In this document: piece after piece, positions 10,365 through 19,801 of the stretch
Position numbering within the stretch: the first letter of the stretch is position 1
How the letters are laid out: the number at the start of each line of letters is the position of its first letter
Assembly: GCA_903873165.1 (NCBI GenBank)
Contig: CAIQNQ010000247.1
Coordinates: 1 to 38,853, forward strand
Source of the DNA: an uncultured Methylococcaceae bacterium
GTDB lineage: Bacteria; Pseudomonadota; Gammaproteobacteria; Methylococcales; Methylomonadaceae
Reading direction: 5' to 3'
DNA length: 38,853 bases
The notes under the pieces: model-generated
Database searches by the model: none
Seen by the model: the letters and a program-made list of their open reading frames with translations, nothing else
Told to the model about the DNA's origin: nothing
Translations under genes and position numbers: made by a program

Positions 10365-10886
10365 ATGGCTTATAACGCGTGTAACGCAATAATTTTAGAA
10401 TTTGACCCAGAACTGTCAGCCGCAGAAGCTCATGGCATGGCAACCGGTATGCTATGTATCAACGAACACGCAGACAGCGCATCATGGCTTAATGAACTTA
10501 AAGCGAACAGCACGAGTTCAACCAATACTGACGACTCCACTTTAGTACACTTATTTGATGAAACCCAAAGACTATTAAGCAGTGATGATTATGAGTATGA
10601 TCTATTTTTACCCGATGATGATCATGACTTAAGCACCCAAACCGAAGCCTTAAAAAATTGGTGTCGAGGATTTTTATATAGCATGGGGGCAATATCCTCA
10701 AACAAGCATTATTCAGAAGATGTGTTAGAAATTCTAAAAGACATCTCAGAATTTACCAAACTAGACACGCAGGTGGAAGGTGAAGAAGATGAAGCCGCTT
10801 TCGTAGAACTGACCGAATATTTACGATCAGCCGTATTTTTATTAAGAGCAGAATTAATACCCACCAGCAACAACTTTAATGCCTAA
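10365..10886 (+). CDS. UPF0149 (YgfB/YecA) family protein
   Basis: SAAEAHGMATGMLC, LKNWCRGFLYSMG, DEAAFVELTEYLRSAVFLLRAEL; upstream of pepP and ubiH as in the conserved neighbourhood. Confidence 0.88.
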   Translation: MAYNACNAIILEFDPELSAAEAHGMATGMLCINEHADSASWLNELKANSTSSTNTDDSTLVHLFDETQRLLSSDDYEYDLFLPDDDHDLSTQTEALKNWCRGFLYSMGAISSNKHYSEDVLEILKDISEFTKLDTQVEGEEDEAAFVELTEYLRSAVFLLRAELIPTSNNFNA

Positions 10887-10900
10887 CGGTGACCCAAAAC

Positions 10901-12211
10901 ATGAAGCAAAGTGAATTTAAAAAACGCCGTAAACAACTTATAAACCATATTGGCGTCGGTAATATTGGGTTAATCAGTAGTGCCTCTATGCGTACCCGCA
11001 ATAGAGATGTCGATTACCCATTTAGACAAGACAGCGATTTTTTTTATTTAACAGGCTTTAATGAACCTGATGCCTTAGCCGTTTTTATTCCAGGTCGAGA
11101 GCAAGGTGAATACATATTATTTTGCCGAGAGTTCGATGAAACAAAAGCATTATGGGAAGGCGCTCATGCTGGCTTAGAAGGTGCCACCCAACATTATGAT
11201 GCGGACGATGCCTTCCCTATTAATGATTTAGACGAAATCTTACCGGGTTTCTTAGAAAATAAGACCAAAGTTTATTACCCCATGGGTCGTAATTTAGAAC
11301 TAGATACTAATTTGCTTGAATGGATCAATCATATTCGCAGTCAATCAAGATCGGGGCTTGTAGCTCCCAGTGAATTAGTCTCCTTAGAGCTTATTGTGCA
11401 TGAAATGCGCTTATTTAAAAGTCCTAATGAACTCAAATTAATGCGTACAGTAGCTGAAATTTCTGCTGCGGGTCATGTTAAAGCTATGCAAGCCTGTAAA
11501 CCCGGACTTTATGAATATCAAATTGAAGCTGAGCTTATTTATCATTTTAATCAAAATGGTTTACGAAATGTAGCTTACCCCTCCATTGTTGCTGGGGGTA
11601 AAAATGCTTGCACACTGCATTACACAGAAAACACTGATAAATTGAAAAATGGCGATTTATTACTCATTGATGCGGGTGCAGAGTGTGATCATTATGCTGC
11701 GGATATTACTCGCACATTTCCAGTATCAGGAAAGTTCTCTGAGCCACAAAAGCTTCTCTATCAACTCGTTTTAGATGCGCAATTCGCCGCTTTGGAACAG
11801 ATTAAACCGGGATTATTTTGGAACCAAGCTCATGATGCCTCCGTAGAAGTGTTAACAAAAGGATTAGTGGAGTTAGGGTTATTAAAAGGCAAAATTAATA
11901 AACTCATTAAAGATGAAAAATATAAACAGTTTTATATGCATCGCATTGGGCATTGGCTAGGCATGGATGTACATGATGTTGGGGATTATAAAATCAAGCA
12001 AGAATGGCGAGTATTAAAACCCGGCATGGTATTAACCGTAGAGCCTGGCTTATATATTCCAGCCAATTGCAAAACCGTTGATGCTCAATGGCGCGGCATA
12101 GGCATACGCATTGAAGATGATGTTTTAGTGACCGCTACTGGTCACGAAGTTTTAACTGGCGGCGCACCCAAATCGATTCAAGAAATTGAAGCATTAATGC
12201 AGGGGCTATAA
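10901..12211 (+). CDS. pepP: Xaa-Pro aminopeptidase (aminopeptidase P)
   Basis: DADITRTFPVSGKF, HRIGHWLGMDVHDVG, TVEPGLYIP metal-binding motifs. The ORF track begins at a GTG at 10889; the ATG at 10901 is favoured. Confidence 0.93.
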   Translation: MKQSEFKKRRKQLINHIGVGNIGLISSASMRTRNRDVDYPFRQDSDFFYLTGFNEPDALAVFIPGREQGEYILFCREFDETKALWEGAHAGLEGATQHYDADDAFPINDLDEILPGFLENKTKVYYPMGRNLELDTNLLEWINHIRSQSRSGLVAPSELVSLELIVHEMRLFKSPNELKLMRTVAEISAAGHVKAMQACKPGLYEYQIEAELIYHFNQNGLRNVAYPSIVAGGKNACTLHYTENTDKLKNGDLLLIDAGAECDHYAADITRTFPVSGKFSEPQKLLYQLVLDAQFAALEQIKPGLFWNQAHDASVEVLTKGLVELGLLKGKINKLIKDEKYKQFYMHRIGHWLGMDVHDVGDYKIKQEWRVLKPGMVLTVEPGLYIPANCKTVDAQWRGIGIRIEDDVLVTATGHEVLTGGAPKSIQEIEALMQGL

Positions 12212-13395
12212 TGCAACAGGATTATGATTTACTCATTGTAGGTGGCGGCTTAGCAGGCAACTGTTTGGCTTTAAAATTGGCCAATAGCGGATTAAAAATA
12301 GCGATTATTGAAGCCAGCACCCGCGAGCAATTACAATCCGCCCCTTCTGGAGATCGGGCTTTAGCTTTAGCCGCAGGCACAGTGCTTATGCTTGATGCAA
12401 TCAATGCTTGGCAGGGTATAAGTCATGCAGCTACCGCTATTAAACACATACACATTTCTGATCGAGGGCATTTTGGTAAAACTCGTTTATCCGCAGAAAA
12501 AGAAAATGTAGACGCTTTAGGTTATGTTATTAGCGCTCGTGACTTAGAAGGTCATATCAGTCAGCTAGTTGATGATGCAGGTATAGAAGTTATTTCACCT
12601 GCTAGAGTCGTAGGCTTGATGTCTGGGGAACAACAAATCCATGTCACTTTAAAACAAGGTAACGAGAATCTAAATTTATCCGCAAAATTATTAGTTGGCG
12701 CTGATGGCGGCTACTCATCGGTTAGACAATTGCTGGATATTCCTCAGCAATCCGTAGATTATGGTCAAACAGCATTAGTCACCACAGTTAATTTATCGTT
12801 ACCGCATAACAACACCGCTTTTGAACGCTTCACCGCTTCGGGCCCGCTTGCCTTATTACCCATGGCTAAAAACCAAAGCGCAGTAGTTTGGACGAGAACA
12901 ACAGAAGATGCAGAAGCCTTAATGCTAGGCAATGAAGCGGACTTTATAGCTGAATTACAACACTGTTTTGGTTATAAGCTGGGCCAATTTAGTTTAGCTG
13001 CACCCAGAAGAGCTTTTCCGCTGTCCTTAATTCGAGCTGAAAAAATGCTGGCGGATCGAGCGGTGATTATTGGTAATGCGGTACATCAATTACATCCGGT
13101 GGCCGGACAGGGTTTTAATTTAGGCCTCAGAGATGTAGTGAGTTTAGCTGAAAAACTAACTCATCAAGCAGCACTCAACGCAGATATTGGTGCTAAAGAG
13201 TTTTTAAGTAGTTATGCTCATTCACGGAATAAAGATCATGATAGAACCATCGGTTTTACCGATACAGTAGTCAAAATATTTTCTAATGAATGGATAGCAT
13301 TGGCACTTATCAGAAATATTGGCCTTACTTTGCTAGACCATATCCCTAGTGTAAAACATTTACTAAGTCGTCACGCTATGGGTCTTAAGGAATAA
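12211..13395 (+). CDS. ubiH: UbiH-type FAD-dependent 2-octaprenyl-phenol hydroxylase
   Basis: GGGLAGNCLALKLANSGLKIAIIE, GADGGYSSVR, GNAVHQLHPVAGQGFNLGLRDV. Confidence 0.9.
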   Translation: MQQDYDLLIVGGGLAGNCLALKLANSGLKIAIIEASTREQLQSAPSGDRALALAAGTVLMLDAINAWQGISHAATAIKHIHISDRGHFGKTRLSAEKENVDALGYVISARDLEGHISQLVDDAGIEVISPARVVGLMSGEQQIHVTLKQGNENLNLSAKLLVGADGGYSSVRQLLDIPQQSVDYGQTALVTTVNLSLPHNNTAFERFTASGPLALLPMAKNQSAVVWTRTTEDAEALMLGNEADFIAELQHCFGYKLGQFSLAAPRRAFPLSLIRAEKMLADRAVIIGNAVHQLHPVAGQGFNLGLRDVVSLAEKLTHQAALNADIGAKEFLSSYAHSRNKDHDRTIGFTDTVVKIFSNEWIALALIRNIGLTLLDHIPSVKHLLSRHAMGLKE

Positions 13396-13526
13396 AACTA
13401 GTATTTACAAAGAATACCTGCAGAGAAGATTATTCGCTAAATATTCTCCCCTACAAATAAACTCATTCATCTTAAATAGAGCTTATTTCTCAATCAGAAG
13501 AATGCTTGACCAAGAATTCAAGCGTT

Positions 13527-13874
13527 CTATTTTGATTTGTTTGCCTTAGTAGACTCAACAACAGGCTTTGATTCTACTTCGGTTTTTGGTTCTACCACGG
13601 CTGCAGGTGCCTCTGTAGGTGTGTCCGACAACAAAATATCACCCTTGTTTTTATCTAAAGTCTTTTGGCCGATACCGCTAACCTTAGTCAAATCTTCAAT
13701 TGTTGCAAACGCGCCATTTTCAGTACGGTATTTAACAATTGCATCGGCTTTTTTAATACCAATACCATTTAAAGCATCGGCAATCGCCTTTGAATCAGCT
13801 GTATTAATATTAACGGGGCTGGCAAGCAGGTTTGTAGAAAATAAAAACAATAACAATAGCATTAGATTTTTCAT
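13527..13874 (-). CDS. ComEA-like helix-hairpin-helix DNA-binding protein
   Basis: PVNINTADSKAIADALNGIGIKKADAIVKYRTENGAFATIEDLTKVSGIGQKTLDKNKGDI. Confidence 0.88.
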   Translation of the reverse strand: MKNLMLLLLFLFSTNLLASPVNINTADSKAIADALNGIGIKKADAIVKYRTENGAFATIEDLTKVSGIGQKTLDKNKGDILLSDTPTEAPAAVVEPKTEVESKPVVESTKANKSK

Positions 13875-14089
13875 GATTTTTTCCTAGAATAGTAAGAAGC
13901 TAATAAAAGGTTTTTAATAGCTTTGAGCAGACGCCCAATATAGAGTCTAGTAAAAAATCCTGGAATTTCAATTTTATTTTCAGTATAAAATTGCAAATAC
14001 AAGTCAATAAATGCTTAATACCTTGAATTAAAACACTTAACTATTTTTAATGCTTTTACAAAATCAGCCATAAACAGCATAAACCCAAA

Positions 14090-15064
14090 CTATGGGGAAT
14101 TAGCAACAATAATAGCTCGTTTCGGTGCAGGTAGCCCTTCATAAGTTAAGGTCGAATCTTCTGGATTAAGAAAATCTTTAAGTGACTGAAAGCGCATCCA
14201 TTCTGTACTACGCTGTTCTGCTGTCGTGGTAATCGTCACATCAACCACGCGAATATTTTTAAACCCACAACGTGCCATCCAACTCACTAAAGTATCGCAA
14301 GTAGGTAAGAACCAAACATTACGCATCATGGCATAGCGATCCTCTGGCAACAATACCTCACCTAAGCCCCCATCAATCACTAAAGTTTCTAAAATTAGTT
14401 CACCGCCTGCACGTAAACTATCTCTCAGCTCATATAAGTGATCTATCGGGGATCGACGATGATACAGCACCCCCATCGAAAAAACTGTATCAAAGGCTTT
14501 TAAGCCATAGGGCATATCTTCAATACCTAAAGGCAACACATAAATGGGTGCTTCGCCATGCAATTTTCTAATGAGTTGAAATTGCATGATATTAAGTAAC
14601 ATAGGATCAATTCCTACGACCATCTTTGCTCCAGCACCCAACATGCGCCAACAGTGATAACCGTTTCCACACCCGACATCTAATACTAAACGATGCTCTA
14701 AAGGTGATAAATGCGCCTTTAACCGCTCCCACTTCCAATCTGAGCGCCATTCAGTATCAATAGCTACTCCATATAGCTCATAAGGGCCTTTACGCCAAGG
14801 ATGTAATGCTTTGAGCTTATTTTCTAACAGGTTAACTTCTGGTTCAGTCAAATCATCTACCACACCAATTTGTACAACAGACTGGTCTAACAAACGCTGA
14901 GATGCAACGTAATCAGGAATACTAGCAATAATGGCTTGCCATTCAGAAAAAGTACCGTGTTTGGTATGATCAAATGCCTCAGCTAACTGCTTGGGTAATA
15001 CATCTACCCAAGCATCCGCTTTAGCATCAAGCAAGGCTTGGTATAACGGGGAATAATCAATCAT
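14090..15064 (-). CDS. cmoB: tRNA U34 carboxymethyltransferase CmoB
   Basis: LHPWRKGPYELYGVAIDTEWRSDWKWERL; VLDVGCGNGYHCWRMLGAGA; MGVLYHRRSPIDHL. Confidence 0.95.
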   Translation of the reverse strand: MIDYSPLYQALLDAKADAWVDVLPKQLAEAFDHTKHGTFSEWQAIIASIPDYVASQRLLDQSVVQIGVVDDLTEPEVNLLENKLKALHPWRKGPYELYGVAIDTEWRSDWKWERLKAHLSPLEHRLVLDVGCGNGYHCWRMLGAGAKMVVGIDPMLLNIMQFQLIRKLHGEAPIYVLPLGIEDMPYGLKAFDTVFSMGVLYHRRSPIDHLYELRDSLRAGGELILETLVIDGGLGEVLLPEDRYAMMRNVWFLPTCDTLVSWMARCGFKNIRVVDVTITTTAEQRSTEWMRFQSLKDFLNPEDSTLTYEGLPAPKRAIIVANSP

Positions 15065-15097
15065 TCAAAATAAACGATTGAGATATAGAATAAATAA

Positions 15098-15733
15098 TTA
15101 TGAATTTTTTGCAGCTAAGGCTTCAGTGTTCTTTTTAGCTAAGCTATCTATTACAGCGCTTAAAGAACCTTTTGCTTCTACTTCACTGGTAAAAGTTGTA
15201 CGGTAATTAGTCACCAAGCTTACCCCTTCAATCATAATGTCATAAGCTTTCCAATCACCATCAGTCAACAACATACGATAATCTACCGCTACTGGTTTAA
15301 TACCTGGTTGTAAGACCTCTGTTTTAACAATAACTTTGGTCGCATCTGTTTCCATTTCTATCGGCAAATACCGAATAGTCCAGTCTTTAAATTCTACAAA
15401 TGCCCTAGAATAGGTTCGAACTAACAAAGTTTGAAATTCTTGTTTAAAACGGTCACGCTCTTGCGGAGTCGCTGATTTCCAAAGCTTACCTAACACTAAA
15501 GAAGATATTTTCTCAAAATCAGTACTGGGCAAAATGGCTTCATTAACAAACTGATTTACCTTGGAAAAGTTTTTAACGAAATCTTTATCCTGCATCTTAT
15601 TTTGCAGTTTTGTAGAAGCAGTTTCTATTGCTTGCTGAGGCGGTAATAAGTCTGCTGCATTAACTTGACTACTCGCCATTAAAATCCATAATAACGCGAA
15701 AAAAACCCACAATGTGTTACGTCTAACGTTCAT
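15098..15733 (-). CDS. MlaC/Ttg2D-like phospholipid-binding ABC transporter auxiliary protein
   Basis: Signal peptide MNVRRNTLWVFFALLWILMASSQVNA; LVLGKLWKSATPQERDRFKQEFQTLLVRTYSRAFVEF. The ORF track extends to 15823; the ATG at 15733 is the better start. Confidence 0.85.
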   Translation of the reverse strand: MNVRRNTLWVFFALLWILMASSQVNAADLLPPQQAIETASTKLQNKMQDKDFVKNFSKVNQFVNEAILPSTDFEKISSLVLGKLWKSATPQERDRFKQEFQTLLVRTYSRAFVEFKDWTIRYLPIEMETDATKVIVKTEVLQPGIKPVAVDYRMLLTDGDWKAYDIMIEGVSLVTNYRTTFTSEVEAKGSLSAVIDSLAKKNTEALAAKNS

Positions 15734-15864
15734 GAAACCCTCTAAAATTAAACTATTAATTGCTTGCAAAAATTTTACAAATATCCCTGTCAGCAATCCT
15801 TGATACAATAAATCAATAAGCAATAATAATCAAAGCCTAAACGCTGATTCTCTAAACTTAATGA

Positions 15865-16877
<1,013 letters not shown>

Positions 16878-16878
<1 letters not shown>

Positions 16879-17714
16879 CAAACATTGAGCATTACGCGGT
16901 CTTTGGCAGTCCGATCAAGCACAGTAAATCCCCCCGCATTCATAAATTATTTGCCGAACAAACCCAGCAAGCTTTAGTTTATGACGATCAAGAAGTGCCT
17001 GCTGAACAATTTCAGAGCGCAGTATCTGACTTCTTTGAGCAAGGTGGTAAAGGTTTAAATTGCACTCTGCCTCTTAAAGAACTGGCTTGGAGTTTTGCCG
17101 ATATAAAAACCGAACGCGCCGAACTTAGCAAAGCTGTCAATACCTTAGCGCTGCAAGCTGATGGTTCAATACTGGGTGATAATACCGATGGCGTGGGGCT
17201 ATTAACCGACTTAATAAACAACCATCAGGTTAAATTAAGCAATACTCATGTCCTTATTTTAGGTGCAGGCGGTGCCAGTCGAGGCATCATCCTACCTATT
17301 CTTGAGCAAAACGTGGCATCACTGGTTATTGCCAATCGCACTATTGATAAGGCCATCAATCTAGCTAACGAATTTACGCATAAAGGTACAATTACAGGCT
17401 GTGGCTTTGATGACTTAGCAAATCAACAATTTGATCTTATTATAAACGCCACCTCATCCAGTTTAAGCAATGATTTACCACCCTTACCAGAAAATATTCT
17501 GCGTAAGAATGGCGTGTGTTATGACCTTGCTTATGGCAATGAACCTACCACTTTTGTGAAATGGGGGAAGAAAAACCAAGCTTCAAAAAGTTTAGATGGC
17601 TTAGGGATGTTGGTAGAACAAGCGGCTGAAGCCTTTTTTATTTGGCGAGGCGTGCGCCCAAACACTAAAGACGTTATTGCGTTATTGAATGCTGAACGCG
17701 GTAAGGTTATATAA
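16878..17714 (+). CDS. aroE: Shikimate dehydrogenase
   Basis: YAVFGSPIKHSKSPRIHKLFAEQ; GDNTDGVGLLTDL; LILGAGGASRGIILP. ATG at 16878 overlaps the hemB stop. Confidence 0.95.
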
Positions 17715-17794
17715 AGCCTAACAATTTGATGATTATTTATAGGCTTAAATCCGCTATTAAAAATCTAGCTATGACTGCAATTAATGAGTAGGTT

Positions 17795-19048
17795 TTAAGT
17801 CAATCCACTTTTTCGTATATTTGAGAACTGTCTTGATTGACGCTTTTTTAACCAAATATAAATTCCAGTAATAGATAACATCACTACAACCAGTCCAACG
17901 AATGCTAAGAATATTTTATAAGGTAACCCCCAAATTAATGCCATATGTAAGGCAAAAAGCCAGCCATTTAAAGTATTACCGAAATTCTGTCCAGTCGGTA
18001 AATTTATCCCTAAATATTTTCCGGTAGAGCCATCTAAAACCAGCCAAGTACTTGCAATTTCGGCATTTAAATCTCGATCTGTATGCATTATATAAAAGAA
18101 GGCGCCGTAGTCAGCAGAATATTGCACCGCCTCTTCTTTTAAAACAGAAAAGCGGTTTAAGGTTGCTTGCTGAGCAATAACTTTTCTGCCAATCCGTTGT
18201 GCGTCTTGCCAGCTTAACGTTGGCTCAGGGATAGGCGTATCCAACTTCGGCACTATAGCCATCGGGTCAGTCATGTTAAAAAGCGTCTTCATCACGGGGG
18301 CATAAACTTGTTCATTCAGATTAAAACCCACGCTAGACCAAGCCAAGATTAATAACATTAACCAAACCCACAAACCACCTGCTCGGTGTAAATCAAAATT
18401 AATCCGAAACGCCGAACCACTCCATTTAATCAGCCAGGATTTTTTCCAGCGTGACCAAAAACCTCGAGAATTTGAGTTATGAACGTCTATTCGACTCGTG
18501 CTAATTCGCAGAGGAAAGGTCAAATAAACGCTCACAAAACAATCTATAGTCCACACTAAAGCTGCAATACCAAAAAGCCAAACGCCAATTGAACCCGGTA
18601 ATGCCAATTTATAATGCAACCTAACAATAAAGGGGATGAAGTTCTTTCGGGTGATAGGCCAAATCTCAGTGATCATTCTATTTTCTAGAGAAATCTGATC
18701 ACCCGTGTAAGGATCGAGTATCACAGTATCAAAAGCTAATTCATACGGTTTACCAGTCACAGGGTCAATACGCGACTCTAAATAAGCACTATAAGCCTCA
18801 TCGGGTTTTCGATTAAAGTTGAGTTGATTAATTAGGCTGTGTGGAGACAAAGCCAAGGCTTTTTCATGCAGGGTAAATTCATCTAATCTAGGCTTATCTT
18901 GCAAAGCAATTTTTGCCGGGGGGTTAAGCCAACTATTAAGCTCAGGACTAAAGGCTAGGATACTGCCTGTAAACCCTGCAACAATTAAAAAGAATGCAAT
19001 ATAAAGCCCCGCATAGCGGTGAATTAATACCCAAAAGTGGCGCGTCAT
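17795..19048 (-). CDS. PepSY-associated TM helix protein (siderophore/iron-uptake associated)
   Basis: WVLIHRYAGLYIAFFLIVAGFTGSILAF; VILDPYTGDQISLENRM; PFIVRLHYKLALPGSIGVWLFGIAALVWTIDCFVSVYLTFP. Confidence 0.9.
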   Translation of the reverse strand: MTRHFWVLIHRYAGLYIAFFLIVAGFTGSILAFSPELNSWLNPPAKIALQDKPRLDEFTLHEKALALSPHSLINQLNFNRKPDEAYSAYLESRIDPVTGKPYELAFDTVILDPYTGDQISLENRMITEIWPITRKNFIPFIVRLHYKLALPGSIGVWLFGIAALVWTIDCFVSVYLTFPLRISTSRIDVHNSNSRGFWSRWKKSWLIKWSGSAFRINFDLHRAGGLWVWLMLLILAWSSVGFNLNEQVYAPVMKTLFNMTDPMAIVPKLDTPIPEPTLSWQDAQRIGRKVIAQQATLNRFSVLKEEAVQYSADYGAFFYIMHTDRDLNAEIASTWLVLDGSTGKYLGINLPTGQNFGNTLNGWLFALHMALIWGLPYKIFLAFVGLVVVMLSITGIYIWLKKRQSRQFSNIRKSGLT

Positions 19049-19243
19049 GAAAAATCTCGTGATTATTATTTTAAGATTAGCTTAGATTGTTTTAAATAAA
19101 CTAACCGTTCCTTTAGTAAGACGTTTGAGAATCAAAAAAACCCACTTTAATTTAAAAAGTACTGTTAAACCAGTAACGTGCTTATGAGCAGAATAAGCAA
19201 CAGTGAGCTAGGAAGAATACGAGTGAATTGAAGCTTCTTCCTA

Positions 19244-19654
19244 CTACTGCACCACCGTCACAAACGATAATTTACCAACCCCCGACCTTTGCGCACTGGC
19301 CATAACCTTGGCGACCGATTCAAACACCGCTGCCCGGTCGGCTTGTAATTGCACACTGATATCGGGATCACGTTCCTGCAAGGCTTTCAGTTCTGCTTCC
19401 AAATTAGCTAAGGGAATGGCCTTATCATCCAGCATCGCTTCGCCGGTGGCCGTCACTGCCAGAATAGCAACATGCTTGTCCGGTGTCGGTTCAGTCTGTT
19501 CGGTCTTGGGTAGTTTAACTTTAACCACTTGCGTCAGTAACGGGGCGGTGACAATAAAAACTACTAATAGCACCAACATCACATCCACTAACGGCGTGAC
19601 ATTAATTTCACTCATTTCACCGCCTTCATCGTCACTGTTAAATTGCATTGCCAT
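19244..19654 (-). CDS. exbD: ExbD/TolR-family biopolymer transport protein
   Basis: GGEMSEINVTPLVDVMLVLLVVFIVTAPLLTQVVKVKLPK; 4 nt after a remnant ExbB-like tail. Confidence 0.92.
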   Translation of the reverse strand: MAMQFNSDDEGGEMSEINVTPLVDVMLVLLVVFIVTAPLLTQVVKVKLPKTEQTEPTPDKHVAILAVTATGEAMLDDKAIPLANLEAELKALQERDPDISVQLQADRAAVFESVAKVMASAQRSGVGKLSFVTVVQ

Positions 19655-19655
19655 C

Positions 19656-19700
19656 TTAGACCTCCTGAGTTTGCTGTGGTTGCTGACTTAAGTCGTTTTG
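19656..19700 (-). pseudogene. Residual C-terminal tail of an exbB-like gene
   Basis: Minus-strand reading caa aac gac tta agt cag caa cca cag caa act cag gag gtc taa = QNDLSQQPQQTQEV*, ending just before the exbD start. The upstream part is replaced by the palindromic element. Confidence 0.5.
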
Positions 19701-19801
19701 GCTACCAACTTAAGGAAGTACAGTATAAGGTTAGCGGCTTAACCGTATAGGCTCAGGACGAACGGTTAAGCCTAGCATCTGTCCCGTCTTAAGTTGGTAG
19801 C
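19701..19801. repeat. 101-bp palindromic (REP/MITE-like) element
   Basis: Perfect 14-bp terminal inverted repeats gctaccaacttaag (19701-19714) and cttaagttggtagc (19788-19801), with an inner inverted repeat ggcttaaccgt / acggttaagcc and a ggctcaggacgaacgg core. Confidence 0.75.

Noticed and set aside
13537-13887. 116-aa plus-strand ORF opposite the comEA-like gene
   Set aside because: It is the antisense shadow of a clear HhH protein, with no own family signal or promoter-like context.
17713-17755. Inverted repeat aagccta..taggctt between aroE and the PepSY gene as a terminator
   Set aside because: Short stem with a long loop and no T tract; too weak to call.
19308-19691. 127-aa plus-strand ORF over exbD
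   Set aside because: Antisense to a well-supported ExbD; composition reflects the opposite strand.
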